A stretch of 64,000 nucleotides of DNA from Deltaproteobacteria bacterium (GTDB lineage: Bacteria; Myxococcota_A; Polyangia; Nannocystales; Nannocystaceae): contig JADJEE010000001.1 of NCBI GenBank assembly GCA_016709225.1, positions 3,100,001 through 3,164,000 on the forward strand, read 5' to 3'. Positions 48,051-58,441 of this stretch are shown piece by piece. The notes under the pieces were generated by a model. The model searched no databases and had not been told where the DNA came from. It worked only from the letters and a program-made list of their open reading frames with translations. The translations under genes and the position numbers were made by a program. Every line of letters begins with the position of its first letter. The first letter of the stretch is position 1.

Positions 48051-49652
48051 ATGCGTCCGTCGTCCACACCGCTGACGTACGCGCTGGTCGGCGCGCTCGC
48101 GAGCGTGGGTGGCCCCGCGTGTCTACGCGACGGCGTGTTCCAGTGCGTCGAGGACGGCAGTTGCCGCGACGGCGGCGCGATGGGTCGCTGCGAGCCGAGC
48201 GGGTACTGCAGCTTCGCCGACCTGCGGTGCGAGTCCGGCGCTCGCTATAGTCGCTTCGCGTCGCCGCCGCTCGCCGGCCGCTGCACCACGGTGGGTGGCA
48301 GCGAGGGCGGATCGTCGAGTACCGCCGACGACGGCTTCGACACCGCGTTCGAGGACGGCAGCAGCAGCAGCGCAAGCGCCGTGGTCGACGCGGGACCACC
48401 GGCCGTGCGCACGCCGGTGGTGCCGGCGTGCGGCAACGGCTACCTCGAGGACACGGAGATCTGCGACGACGGCAACCTCGTCGACGCCGACGGCTGCAAC
48501 GTCGACTGCGTACCGTCGGGCACCGTGCGGTGGACCACGCTGCAGCAGGGCGACGCCGGCGGCAACGACTACGGCTTCGCGCTGGCGTTGCTGCCCGACG
48601 GCAACATCATCACCGCCGGCCGTTCCGCGGGCGACAGCGGCGACGCGTGGTTCTCGCGCTTCGATGCCGTCGACGGCAGCCTCCTGCGCAAGTGGCTGAA
48701 CTCCACCGAGCAGCCCGAGGAGGCCCGTGCGGTCGTGATCGACGATGCCGCGAACATCTACGGCGCCGGCTGGTACCGCTGGGCCGACACCAGCACGCGC
48801 CGCGAAGACCAGCTCATCGGAGCCTACTTCGATCACGCGATCGAGGGCGGTGAGCCCGGCGGGGCGGTGGAGCAGCTGTGGCTGCATCGCGCCGACAGCC
48901 CCGCCCACGGCGACGACCGCTCCTATGCCGCAGCGCTGCGGGCCAACCGCACCCAGGTGGTCGTGTTCGGCAAGGGCGGCGCCGACACGGACATCGACAG
49001 CTTCGTGCGCGGCTACCCACTCGGGGGCCCCACGCCAGCGTGGTCGAGCCTGGCTGGCATCGATGCGCGTGCCGACGAGGTGCGCGCAGGGGTGGTCGAC
49101 GCCGACGAGCACATCTATGCCGCTGGGGTCGTCACCACCAACAACAATGGCAGGACCGACGCGTGGATCGGCGAGCTCGGTGCGCCGGTGGGCACCAGCG
49201 CGACGTGGCTGTGGCACGCGCGGCTCGGCACCGCGACCGTCGACGAGCTCGCGCAGGCGATCGCAGTCGCCGACGACGACACCCTGCTCGTCGGGGGCCA
49301 CGTGGGCCTGCGCGCGATGTGGGCCCGCTTCGATCGCGCCGGGCTCGAGCTCGAGCGGTGGGTCGATCCCGGCGATCAGATCTCGGAGATCCACGGCATC
49401 GCTGTCGACGGCACCGGTGCGTTCGTGACCGTGGGCTACGTCGAGAGCCTGGCCCACCTCGAGGACATCACGGTGACCAAGTACGACGTCACGGGCACGC
49501 GAGCGTGGGCCGATCGCTACGACGGCGACGCCAGCGGCAACGACCGCGCGCGCGCGGTCGTCGTGACCGAGGACGACGACGTGATCGTCGTTGGCCATGC
49601 GGTCACCGCCCTGGGTGCCTCGGATCTGTGGCTTCGTCGCTACGCCCCCTGA
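48051..49652 (+). CDS. lipoprotein with cysteine-rich repeat and propeller-like repeats
   Basis: A 533-residue protein from the ATG at 48051. MRPSSTPLTYALVGALASVG and lipobox GGPAC are followed by a disulfide-rich region (CVEDGSCRDGGAMGRCEPSG), a Ser/Asp-rich linker, the myxobacterial cysteine-rich repeat (ACGNGYLEDTEICDDGN with VDADGCNVDC) and about six repeats of SBBP/delta-60 type (GRSAGDSGDAWFSRFD, ITVTKYDVTGTRAWADRYDG, and others). It is a paralogue of the protein at 15444-16952, aligning in domain order and in repeats. Function is unknown; extracellular binding is likely. It is divergent from the sigma gene. Confidence 0.85.
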   Translation: MRPSSTPLTYALVGALASVGGPACLRDGVFQCVEDGSCRDGGAMGRCEPSGYCSFADLRCESGARYSRFASPPLAGRCTTVGGSEGGSSSTADDGFDTAFEDGSSSSASAVVDAGPPAVRTPVVPACGNGYLEDTEICDDGNLVDADGCNVDCVPSGTVRWTTLQQGDAGGNDYGFALALLPDGNIITAGRSAGDSGDAWFSRFDAVDGSLLRKWLNSTEQPEEARAVVIDDAANIYGAGWYRWADTSTRREDQLIGAYFDHAIEGGEPGGAVEQLWLHRADSPAHGDDRSYAAALRANRTQVVVFGKGGADTDIDSFVRGYPLGGPTPAWSSLAGIDARADEVRAGVVDADEHIYAAGVVTTNNNGRTDAWIGELGAPVGTSATWLWHARLGTATVDELAQAIAVADDDTLLVGGHVGLRAMWARFDRAGLELERWVDPGDQISEIHGIAVDGTGAFVTVGYVESLAHLEDITVTKYDVTGTRAWADRYDGDASGNDRARAVVVTEDDDVIVVGHAVTALGASDLWLRRYAP

Positions 49653-49818
49653 CGCCGCACCCAGGGGCCAACCGCAAGGGCGCCCCCGGTACGGCGCCCG
49701 CCGCCGAGCCCCCGCGCGCGAAGGCTTTGCGTCGGGCGGCAATTCCCGCGGGGCTGCCGTGTGCAAGCCAGCTTTCATTGTCATGCTCGGCCCGACCGTG
49801 AGCACCGCGACCCCGCCG

Positions 49819-50525
<707 letters not shown>

Positions 50526-50529
<4 letters not shown>

Positions 50530-52883
50530 GGGCGCTCGATCGCAAGCTGCTGCGCGAGCTCGGCAACCTGCGGCTGCAGCTGCTGGCCATCGTCATGGTG
50601 CTCGCCAGCGGGGTTGCCAGCTACGTGTCGATGCTGAGCGCGTACGACTCGCTGGCGCGCTCGCAGGACAGCTACTACGCGGCCTCGGCCTTCGCCGACG
50701 TCTGGGCCACCGCCAGCACCGCGCCGGCGTCGCTGCGCCACCGCATCCTCGAAGTGCCCGGCGTGGCGCAGGTCGAGACCCGCGTGGTGCAGTCGGTCAC
50801 CCTCGATCTGCCCGACATGTCCGAGCCAGCCACCGGTCGGCTGCTCTCGATGCCCGCGCGCGCCGACGGACTCAACCGTCTACACCTTCGGGCGGGTCGC
50901 TGGCCCGAGCCCGGACGCAGCGGCGAGACGTTGATCAACGAGGCCTTCGCCAACGTGCATCAGCTGGGTCCGGGCGACGCGCTGTGGTGCGTGATGAACG
51001 GCCGACGCGAGCAGCTGCACGTGGTCGGCATCGCGCTGTCGCCGGAGTACGTCTACTCGGTGTCGGCGGGCTCGCCATGGCCGGACGACAAGCGCGCGGC
51101 GATCCTGTGGATGGACCACGAGGTGCTCGCCGACGCGTTCGCGATGCGGGGCGCGTTCAACGACGTCACGCTCGCGCTCGGCGTCGGTGCCAGCGAACGC
51201 GCCGTCATCGCGGCGGTCGATCGCCTGCTGGCGCCGTGGGGCGGGGTCTCGGCCCACGGCCGCTCGCTGCAGAGCTCGCACCGCTTCCTCGCCGACGAGC
51301 TGCAGCAGCTGCGCTCGATGGGGCAGGTGGTGCCCATGATCTTCCTCGGGGTCGCGGCGTTCCTGCTGAACGCGGTGCTCTCGCGCATCGTGGGCGGACA
51401 GCGCGAACAGATCGCCGCGCTGAAGGCCCTCGGCTACGGCAACCTCCGGCTCGGGGTCCACTATGCCGAGCTGGCGTTGGTGGTCGTCACGGTCGGCAGC
51501 GCCATCGGCATCGCGCTCGGTGGCTGGCTCGGCGACGCGATGGTGGGGCTCTACCGCCAGTACTTCCGCTTCCCCAACCTCGCGTTCGCGCTCGAACGCG
51601 GCACCGCGCTGACCGCCATCGCGATCAGCACCGTCGCGGGCGTGGTCGGGGCGCTGGCGGCCGTCCGCGGGGTCATCGCGCTGCCGCCGGCCGAGGCCAT
51701 GCGCCCGCCGCTGCCGGCCCGCTACCATCGAGGCCCGCTGTCGCGCGCGCTCGAGCGCGTGCTCTCGCAGCCCGCCCGCATCGTCGCGCGCAACCTCGCC
51801 CGCAATCCGCTGCGCAGCCTGCTGTCGTCGCTGGGCATCGCGTTCTCGATCGCCATCATCATCGCTGGCAGCTTCTCGCAGGACGCGCTCGTCGAAGTGA
51901 TGGACGTCGCCTTCCAACGCGAGCAGCGCTACGACGTGCAGGTCGCGTTCCGCATCGCGCTCTCGGAGGACGCCGTGCGCGAGCTGCGTTCGCTGCCGGG
52001 CGTGCTCGAGGTCGAGGGCCAGCGTGCCGCACCGGTGTGTCTGCACGTCGGCAACACGCGCTATGACACCGCCATCGTCGGCATGCCCGAGCACCCCCGC
52101 CTGCGACGCCTGCTCGGCGACGACCTGCGACCGGTGACGATGCCCGAGCGCGGTCTGGTGCTCACCGACGAGCTCGCCCATCGGCTCGACCTGCAGGTCG
52201 GCGACGTCGTCGACGTCGAGGTGCTCGAGGGCCGGCGTCACACCGTGCAGGTCGAGGTCGCGGGGCTGAGCCACGAGCGCCTGGGCCTGTCGGGCTACAT
52301 GCGCATGGCGGCGCTGCACCGCCTGCTCGGCGAGGGGCCGCGGGTCACCGGTGCCCTGCTGGCGGTCGACCCCCACCTGCGCGACGCGACCTACCTGCAG
52401 CTCAAGCGCGTGCCGGCGGTCGCGTCGGTGGGCCTGCGCTCGGCGGTGTTCGACATCTTCAACGAGACCACCGCCAAGATGCAGACCACCACGACGGTGC
52501 TGCTGGCAGGATTCGCGTCGATCATCGCGATCGGCGTGGTCTACAACGGCGCGCGCATCACTCTGGTCGAGCGCTCGCGCGAGCTCGCGACCCTGCGCGT
52601 GATCGGGTTCACCCGCGCAGAGGTCTCCGGCATCCTGCTCGGGGAGCTGGGGGTGCAGCTGCTGCTGGCAATCCCGCTGGGCTGGCTGCTGGGCTGGTCG
52701 CTCGCGCTCGGCGTCATCCAGGGCGTGGACGCCGAGCTGTTCCGCTTCCCGCTGATGATCTCGCCCAGAACCTATCTGTTCGCGACCGCGGTGGTCGTGG
52801 TCGCGGGGCTGCTGACGGCGCTGTCGGTGCGCCGCAAGGTCGACCGGCTCGATCTGGTCGAGGTGCTGAAGACCCGGGAGTGA
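50526..52883 (+). CDS. FtsX-like ABC transporter permease (two-domain)
   Basis: The product is 785 residues from a GTG at 50526. It has an N-terminal membrane segment (LGNLRLQLLAIVMVLASGVA), a first periplasmic domain, three membrane helices (for example VPMIFLGVAAFLLNAVL and YAELALVVVTVGSAIGIALG), then a second membrane segment (LLSSLGIAFSIAIIIAGSF), a second periplasmic domain, and a final three-helix FtsX domain with ITLVERSRELATLRVIGFTR as the coupling region. This doubled layout matches MacB/DevC-type exporters. It overlaps the ATPase gene by 4 bp and is followed by the adaptor gene. The likely role is export of a lipid, peptide or other compound across the envelope. Confidence 0.92.
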
Positions 52884-54073
52884 TGCCCATGAAGTGGATC
52901 AAGTGGACCATTGCCGCCGCCGTCGGGGTCGCTACCGCGGCCGGTGTGGCCGCGTCGCTGCGGACCAAGCCCATCCGGGTCGAGAGCGCGAGCGTGGCGC
53001 GCGAGCGCCTGCGCGTCACCATCGACGAGGACGGCCGCACCCGCGTGCAAGACCGCCACATCGTCACCGCACCGCTGACCGGCAACCTCGCGCGCATCGA
53101 TCTAGAACCCGGCAACGCGGTGACCGAGGGGCTGACGGTCGCACTGATCGAGCCGATCCCCCCACCACTGCTCGACGCGCGCGCCAACTCGGAGCTCGAG
53201 GCCCGCGTGCACGTCGCCGAGGCCAGCGCCAGGCAGGCCAGCGCCGCGGTCGGCCGGGCCGAGACGCGCAAGACCTTCACCAGCCGGCAGCTCACGCGCC
53301 TGCGCAAGCTCGCGTCCGACGGCGCCGCCAGCCAGGAGGAGATCGACACCGCCGAGCTCGATGCCGAGGCCGCCGCGCGCGAGCTCGACGCGGCGCGCTT
53401 CGGGGCCCGGGTCGCGCGCTTCGAGGTCGACACCGCCAAGGCTGCGCTGGCCCGCAGCGCCGGCGGCAGCTCGACCGAGCAGTTCGAGATCCACTCGCCG
53501 ATCGTCGGCACCGTGCTGCGAGTGCTGCGCGAGAGCGAGGGCCTGGTCACCGCCGGTACGCCGCTGATGGAGCTCGCCGATCCCCACGCGCTCGAGATCG
53601 TGGTCGACGTGCTGACCGCGGACGCGGTCGAGATCGAGCCCGGCGACGCGGTCGAGATCCAGCGCTGGGGCGGCGAGCAGCCGCTGCAGGGCCACGTGCG
53701 CCTGGTGTCGCCCTCGGCCTTCACCAAGGTCTCGAGCCTCGGCGTCGAGGAGCAACGCGTCGACGTGATCGTGAGCATCGACGACCCCTACGAGCGCTGG
53801 CAGCAGCTCGGCGACGGCTATGCGGTGATCGCCAGCATCGTGGTGTGGGAGCAGGACGATGCCGTCACGGTGCCGACCGCGTCGCTCGTCCGCGACGACG
53901 AGGGCTGGGCGCTGTTCGTGATCGCCGACGGTGTTGCGACCCGCCGCAAGGTCGGTGTCGGCCGCCGCGGCGCCACCGCGGTGCAGATCACCGAGGGCGT
54001 GACCCCCGGCGAGGTGATCGTGATGCACCCCAGCGATCGCATCGCCGAGGGCGTCGCGATCGAGCCGCTCTAG
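52883..54073 (+). CDS. HlyD/MacA-type periplasmic adaptor protein
   Basis: A 396-residue protein with an N-terminal anchor (KWIKWTIAAAVGVATAAGVA), a beta-barrel part, a lipoyl-like half (TAPLTGNLARIDLEPGNAVT), a helical hairpin (ASARQASAAVGRAETRKTFT and LRKLASDGAASQEEIDTAEL), the second lipoyl-like half (HSPIVGTVLRVLRESEGLVT) and C-terminal beta domains (PTASLVRDDEGWALFVI). It links the ABC permease to an outer membrane channel, which is not encoded nearby. The start ATG overlaps the stop of the permease gene (TGATG), so the three genes form one operon with coupled translation. Confidence 0.92.
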   Translation: MPMKWIKWTIAAAVGVATAAGVAASLRTKPIRVESASVARERLRVTIDEDGRTRVQDRHIVTAPLTGNLARIDLEPGNAVTEGLTVALIEPIPPPLLDARANSELEARVHVAEASARQASAAVGRAETRKTFTSRQLTRLRKLASDGAASQEEIDTAELDAEAAARELDAARFGARVARFEVDTAKAALARSAGGSSTEQFEIHSPIVGTVLRVLRESEGLVTAGTPLMELADPHALEIVVDVLTADAVEIEPGDAVEIQRWGGEQPLQGHVRLVSPSAFTKVSSLGVEEQRVDVIVSIDDPYERWQQLGDGYAVIASIVVWEQDDAVTVPTASLVRDDEGWALFVIADGVATRRKVGVGRRGATAVQITEGVTPGEVIVMHPSDRIAEGVAIEPL

Positions 54074-54080
54074 CAGGGGC

Positions 54081-54554
54081 TCACTCGGCGAGCGGCAGCC
54101 GCCCGCGCAGCTGCTCGAGCGCAGCGGAGATCGCCGCGTCGTCGTGGCTGGGCAGCAAGCGTGCGGTCCACTCGATCGCGGGGTCGACCGCGCGGAACAC
54201 CTTGGTCGGCCGCGGCGGCCGTCCCACCAGCAGGAACGTGTTGATGAAGGCCATCACCGCCGCCCCGCGGAAGCCCGGCAGCAGCACCACGTGCGCGCGC
54301 GAGCGGGCGAACAGCGCCGCGTCGCGGGTGTACGCGGCCGAGCACGCGCGGACCTCGTCGGAGAACTTCGGCACGCCCGAGAACGCGACGTTGAGGAGGG
54401 CCAGCGGACCATGGCTCGCCTCGACGCGGCGACCGTGGTCCCCGAGCGCGCGCATCTGCGTCATCTCGGGCGCGTCGGCCCACGCGCACAGGAACAGCGC
54501 GTCGTCGTGGGCCATCAGCACGCGCCCATCGGCGTAGAGATCGACCAACGCCAT
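54081..54554 (-). CDS. conserved protein of unknown function
   Basis: A 157-residue protein with no signal peptide and no membrane segment, starting MALVDLYADGRVLMAHDDAL. It appears as a compact alpha/beta protein (FLCAWADAPEMTQMRALGDH, VVLLPGFRGAAVMAFINTFL) ending in a helix with ISAALEQLRGRLPL. The composition fits a real coding gene but I do not recognise the family. It is convergent with the adaptor gene and 7 bp away from its stop. It might be a small sensor or signalling protein; nothing in the neighbourhood points to a specific role. Confidence 0.68.
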   Translation of the reverse strand: MALVDLYADGRVLMAHDDALFLCAWADAPEMTQMRALGDHGRRVEASHGPLALLNVAFSGVPKFSDEVRACSAAYTRDAALFARSRAHVVLLPGFRGAAVMAFINTFLLVGRPPRPTKVFRAVDPAIEWTARLLPSHDDAAISAALEQLRGRLPLAE

Positions 54555-54618
54555 CGTCGTGCGTCACGGTAGCACGGTGGTGCGCACGCGCAGCAACGCC
54601 CCCCGAAGCGGGACGGCT

Positions 54619-55629
54619 TCAGGGTGGGCCGGAGACGATCGATGCGCGGGCGCAGGTCGGGCCGAGATCCCACACCGCGTGCGCGTCCTCGGAGGCATCG
54701 CCGCGGATGCCGGTCATGATGGCGCCCATCGGGCACATCGCGTCCTGCTCGCCGCCGCCGCTGCCGGCCGCGCCGGTCCACGGGCCAGGTGGCGCAGGAT
54801 CGAGTCGCACGCCGCCGGGTGCGTCGGCGTCGAGCGTCGGGGTCGCACAGGCGAGCCGCAGATCGACGATGTGGTCGCCGCTGTAGACCTTCGCGGTGAG
54901 CCCCACGGGCACGTCGCCCGGCGCACACGCGATCGCATAGCTGGCCAGCTCCGGCGTCTGCGAGCCGCGCTCGGGCAGCACCGTCGCGTCGTCGACGATC
55001 TCGAGGTGCACGCCACCTTCGGCGGCCAGCGTCAGGCGCGAGCAGCCCCCGGCCACGCTGACCGTCCACGAGTTCTGGTCCGAGACCCCGCCGAGCTTGC
55101 CGTTCAGACCTCGCAGCACCCGCGGCACGCCGTCGGCGATCACGAAGCAGCTGTCGGTGAAGCCCACCGCGCCGCTCATGCCGACCGGTGGCGGTGGATT
55201 GGCGACCATGAGCTCGACCGCACGGGGCGTGAGCCTGCAGTCGCTGCTGCAGCCATCGAGGGGATCGTCATTGGCGTCGTCGCAGGCCTCGCCGTCGCCC
55301 GGCACGCCGTCGCCGCAGCTCGGCATCGCCCCGCCACTGCTGCCCTGGCTCGCGTCCGCGCCGGCGTCGCTCGAGCCGGTGTCGAGCGGACCCGTGGCGG
55401 TGCCGGTGCCGGTGCCGGTGCTGTCCCCGGAGCCGTCGCTGTCGCCGTCGTCACTGGCGGCCGTGTCGTCGGACGCCGCCGCGCCGCCGTCGTCGCTGGG
55501 CGACTCGGAGAAGCATCCCGCGCCCGCCGACAGCACCCACACCGCCAGCAGCACGCCGCGGCGCCCCCGCGTGCCCGCGGCGCTCCCCGACCCCGTGGCC
55601 CCCGTCGCGATGTCCGTCGATCGTCGCAT
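54619..55629 (-). CDS. lipoprotein with Myxococcus cysteine-rich repeat
   Basis: The product is 336 residues from 55629. The signal peptide (RRGVLLAVWVLSAGAGC) has a lipobox at GAGC, followed by a Ser/Asp/Gly/Thr-rich linker to about 95. A single cysteine-rich repeat (SCGDGVPGDGEACDDANDD and DGCSSDC) then precedes a globular domain of about 200 residues with paired cysteines (DSCFVIADG, GGCSRLTLAAEG, AIACAPGDVPVG). It shares the repeat with the proteins at 15444 and 48051 but not the propeller. Function is unknown; secretion and lipid anchoring are inferred. Confidence 0.8.
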   Translation of the reverse strand: MRRSTDIATGATGSGSAAGTRGRRGVLLAVWVLSAGAGCFSESPSDDGGAAASDDTAASDDGDSDGSGDSTGTGTGTATGPLDTGSSDAGADASQGSSGGAMPSCGDGVPGDGEACDDANDDPLDGCSSDCRLTPRAVELMVANPPPPVGMSGAVGFTDSCFVIADGVPRVLRGLNGKLGGVSDQNSWTVSVAGGCSRLTLAAEGGVHLEIVDDATVLPERGSQTPELASYAIACAPGDVPVGLTAKVYSGDHIVDLRLACATPTLDADAPGGVRLDPAPPGPWTGAAGSGGGEQDAMCPMGAIMTGIRGDASEDAHAVWDLGPTCARASIVSGPP

Positions 55630-55777
55630 GCGTCGTCACGACTGTACCAACTCGGCCACGCCGGCGCCGCCGGTCGGGGCCCGCATCGCGGTCGACTTCA
55701 CGCAACTTCGCAATCGTGCGTGCCGCCAGTGCCGAGCCCCTGGCGTGGCGTGCGACTTCGGGTGCAAGATCGTCGTG

Positions 55778-56344
55778 GTGAGCTGGCGTCGTCCGTCTGT
55801 CCGAGACCTGCCGCGCGGCCCGATGATCGGCGCCACGTTGGCCTTCGTGGTCGCGTGCAAGGAGCCCAACCCGGCGTTCATGCCCGACACCGACGGCACC
55901 ACGAGCACCGCCGGCAGCGGCCCCAGCAGCAGCAGCGGCAGTGATGGTCCGGTCTCGCTCACCCTCACCGGCGCCACCACGACCGCCTCGAGCGACGGCT
56001 CCACCGCTGTCGACGGCAGCTCGACCACGCAGGATCCCACCACCGACTCCGACCCCACCGCCGGCGACGCGACCTACCCCGCCTGCGATCCCACCGCCAT
56101 GCCCCCATGTCCGCCCGAGCAGAGCGACTGCGTGCTGGTCCAGGGCGGCTCCTGGTGCGCGAAGAACTGCGACGGCGACGCGAGCATGTGCCCACCGCCG
56201 ACCTCCGGCACCGCCACGGTCGAGTGCGCAGGGCCGGGCGGCAATCAATGCGCACTCGACTGCAGCGCCAACGCGACCTGCCCCGACGGCATGGACTGCC
56301 GACACCTCACCGGCACGGTGTACCGCTGCATCTGGCCGGGGTGA
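55778..56344 (+). CDS. small cysteine-rich lipoprotein
   Basis: About 188 residues from a GTG at 55778; a GTG 3 bp earlier and an ATG at 55823 are alternatives. The signal (GPMIGATLAFVVAC) has a lipobox at FVVAC. A Ser/Thr-rich linker (about 30-90) leads to a cysteine-rich C-terminal domain of about 90 residues with ten Cys (for example PACDPTAMPPCPPEQSDC and CALDCSANATCPDGMDC), likely disulfide bonded. No family is recognised; the spacing resembles proteins with a trypsin-inhibitor-like or EGF-like small fold, but this is uncertain. The gene is divergent from the preceding lipoprotein. Confidence 0.72.
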   Translation: MSWRRPSVRDLPRGPMIGATLAFVVACKEPNPAFMPDTDGTTSTAGSGPSSSSGSDGPVSLTLTGATTTASSDGSTAVDGSSTTQDPTTDSDPTAGDATYPACDPTAMPPCPPEQSDCVLVQGGSWCAKNCDGDASMCPPPTSGTATVECAGPGGNQCALDCSANATCPDGMDCRHLTGTVYRCIWPG

Positions 56345-56368
56345 TCGACCGCCGGTGTCTCGAACGCG

Positions 56369-56902
56369 TCATGGACCGCCAGGCGCGGGGTCTGGCGGTT
56401 GCCTGATGGGTGCAGAGCGCCGCGGACCAAGCTCGTCGCCATCGCACCACTCGCGAATCGGCAGCTCCCAGTTCGGCGTGTGACGGTCGCGAAGCAGCTC
56501 GCAGGTGTTCACTCGGATGGCGCAGTGGCGCTCGAGACAGAGGCAGCCAGTGCCGGGAACATCCATGTCGAGCGTGCCCGCGATCACCATCTCCACGGGC
56601 CACATCATCTCGGATTCTCTACGAACGCCGCAGACGTATGGGTGCACCGAGCCGACGGGCATGCAGTCTGCGTCAACGAGGCACTCGGACGGACGCTCGG
56701 GCGGCAACGGATCCGGCGGATGGCCGAAGGGCTTCGGCCCGGCTCCGCTCGCATGCCCGACGTCGCGCCGATCGTCCACCGCACGAGGGCCGGTCGTGCA
56801 TGCGACGGCAAGCACCGTTGCAACGAGCGCGCCTGCCCGACCGAGGCACAGCGCGGGCGCATGGGGCATGTGAGCGACGCGCATCTCAAACTCGTTTCCC
56901 AT
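56369..56902 (-). CDS. putative cysteine-containing lipoprotein
   Basis: The product is 177 residues if it starts at 56902. ATG codons at 56884 and 56869 are alternatives. A hydrophobic segment (GRAGALVATVLAVAC) ends in lipobox AVAC, which supports secretion. The mature part has pairs of cysteines (SECLVDADCMPVGSVHPYVC and GCLCLERHCAIRVNTC). The DNA is less GC-rich than its neighbours, and codon use is less biased, so it could be a recently acquired gene. Function is unknown. It lies convergent with the short lipoprotein on its left and divergent from the RNase-like gene. Confidence 0.65.
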   Translation of the reverse strand: MGNEFEMRVAHMPHAPALCLGRAGALVATVLAVACTTGPRAVDDRRDVGHASGAGPKPFGHPPDPLPPERPSECLVDADCMPVGSVHPYVCGVRRESEMMWPVEMVIAGTLDMDVPGTGCLCLERHCAIRVNTCELLRDRHTPNWELPIREWCDGDELGPRRSAPIRQPPDPAPGGP

Positions 56903-57073
56903 CCGCGATCGTCAAGGCTAGGTCCGTCTACGTACGCCCGCCAGCGCCGTCTGTCGAAGTCATTCGAACAGGACGCGCCGCGTTCGTGGCCCCGATCGTC
57001 TGGCCGTCGGCCGCCTCAGCCGCATCGGCGCGCTTCGTTCCGACCGCCGGTGTCTGTTAGCCTCGCTGCCAGC

Positions 57074-58441
57074 ATGCGCATCCAATTCCTCGGTGCCGCC
57101 GGCACCGTGACCGGTTCGAAGACCCTCGTCACCAGCACGCGCGCGCGCGTGCTGGTCGACTGCGGCCTGTTCCAGGGCCTCAAGTCGCTGCGGCTGCGCA
57201 ACTGGGCCGAGCCGCCGTTCGAGCCCGCCGAGCTCGATGCGATCGTGTTGACGCATGCGCACATCGATCACAGCGGATGGTTGCCGCGGCTGCACGTGGC
57301 GGGCTTCCGTGGCCCGGTCTACTGCACCCACGGCACGCGCGACCTGCTGCAGGTGTTGCTGCCGGACTCGGGCTGGCTGCAGGAGGAGCAGGCGCGCCAC
57401 GCCAACCGTCACCGCTGGTCGAAGCACGACCCGGCGTTGCCGCTGTACACGCGCGCGCAGGCCGAGGCGGCGCTGTCGCTGCTGCGACCGATCGCGACCG
57501 GGGCCAACGTGCGCGTGGCCGATGGCCTGCACGCGAGCTTCCACCCCGCCGGTCACATCATCGGCGCGGCCTCGGTGCGGCTCGACGACGGTCACACCGC
57601 GATCGTGTTCTCCGGCGATCTCGGCCGCCTGCACGACCCGATCATGCGCCCGCCGGCACCGCTGCCGGCCGCCGACGCGCTGGTCCTCGAGTCGACCTAC
57701 GGCGACCGCCGTCATCCCCAGGGCGACGTCGCGACCGAGCTGGCCCAGGTGCTGCGCGAGACCTTCGACAAGGGCGGCGCGGCGGTCGTGCCGGCGTTCG
57801 CGGTCGGCCGCGCGCAGCACCTGCTGCACCTGGTCGCGCAGCTCCGGCACGCCGGCGAGATCCCCGAGGTGCCGGTGTTCCTCGACAGCCCGATGGCGAT
57901 CGCGGCCACGCAGATCTTCCTCGATCACCGCGACGAGCATCGCCTGAGTGCACAGCAGTGCGATGCCATGCAACGCATCGCCCGCACCACCGCCAGCCCC
58001 GACGAGAGCAAGCAGATCGACGGCCGCGGCGGGCCGATGATCGTGATCTCGGCCAGCGGCATGGCCACCGGTGGCCGCGTGCTGCACCACCTGACGCGCT
58101 TCGCCCCGGACGCGCGCAACACCATCGTGCTGGTCGGCTTCCAGGCCGCCGGCACCCGCGGACGCGCGCTCGCCGAGGGCGTCGACGAGCTCAAGATCCA
58201 CGGCGACTACGTGCCCGTGCGCGCGCGGGTGGTGAACCTGCAGGGGCTCTCGGCCCACGCCGACTGGGCCGAGATGCTCGAGCACGTCGCCACGAGCGGC
58301 ATCCATCCCCGCGCGGTGTTCGTGCAGCACGGCGAGCCCGCGGCCGCGGACGCGATGCGTCGGCGGCTGCAGGAGCGCTTCGGCTGGCGCGCGGTGGTGC
58401 CCGCCGATGGCGAGGTCTTCGACCTCGCGACCGCGCATTAG
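57074..58441 (+). CDS. MBL-fold RNA-processing enzyme (CPSF/RNase-like, with RMMBL domain)
   Basis: A 455-residue protein with the metallo-beta-lactamase zinc motif THAHIDHSGWLPRLH near residue 60, later ligands in HPAGHIIGAAS and VFSGDLGRLHDP, the beta-CASP domain (LVLESTYGDRRHP, VPAFAVGRAQHLLHLV, VFLDSPMAIAAT, VISASGMATGGRVLHHL) and the C-terminal RNA-specificity region (VNLQGLSAHADWAEMLEH, PRAVFVQHGEPAAADAM). This order matches bacterial homologues of CPSF73/RNase of the beta-CASP group. They cut or trim RNA. Its stop codon overlaps that of the convergent phosphatase gene in TTAG. Confidence 0.9.
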   Translation: MRIQFLGAAGTVTGSKTLVTSTRARVLVDCGLFQGLKSLRLRNWAEPPFEPAELDAIVLTHAHIDHSGWLPRLHVAGFRGPVYCTHGTRDLLQVLLPDSGWLQEEQARHANRHRWSKHDPALPLYTRAQAEAALSLLRPIATGANVRVADGLHASFHPAGHIIGAASVRLDDGHTAIVFSGDLGRLHDPIMRPPAPLPAADALVLESTYGDRRHPQGDVATELAQVLRETFDKGGAAVVPAFAVGRAQHLLHLVAQLRHAGEIPEVPVFLDSPMAIAATQIFLDHRDEHRLSAQQCDAMQRIARTTASPDESKQIDGRGGPMIVISASGMATGGRVLHHLTRFAPDARNTIVLVGFQAAGTRGRALAEGVDELKIHGDYVPVRARVVNLQGLSAHADWAEMLEHVATSGIHPRAVFVQHGEPAAADAMRRRLQERFGWRAVVPADGEVFDLATAH

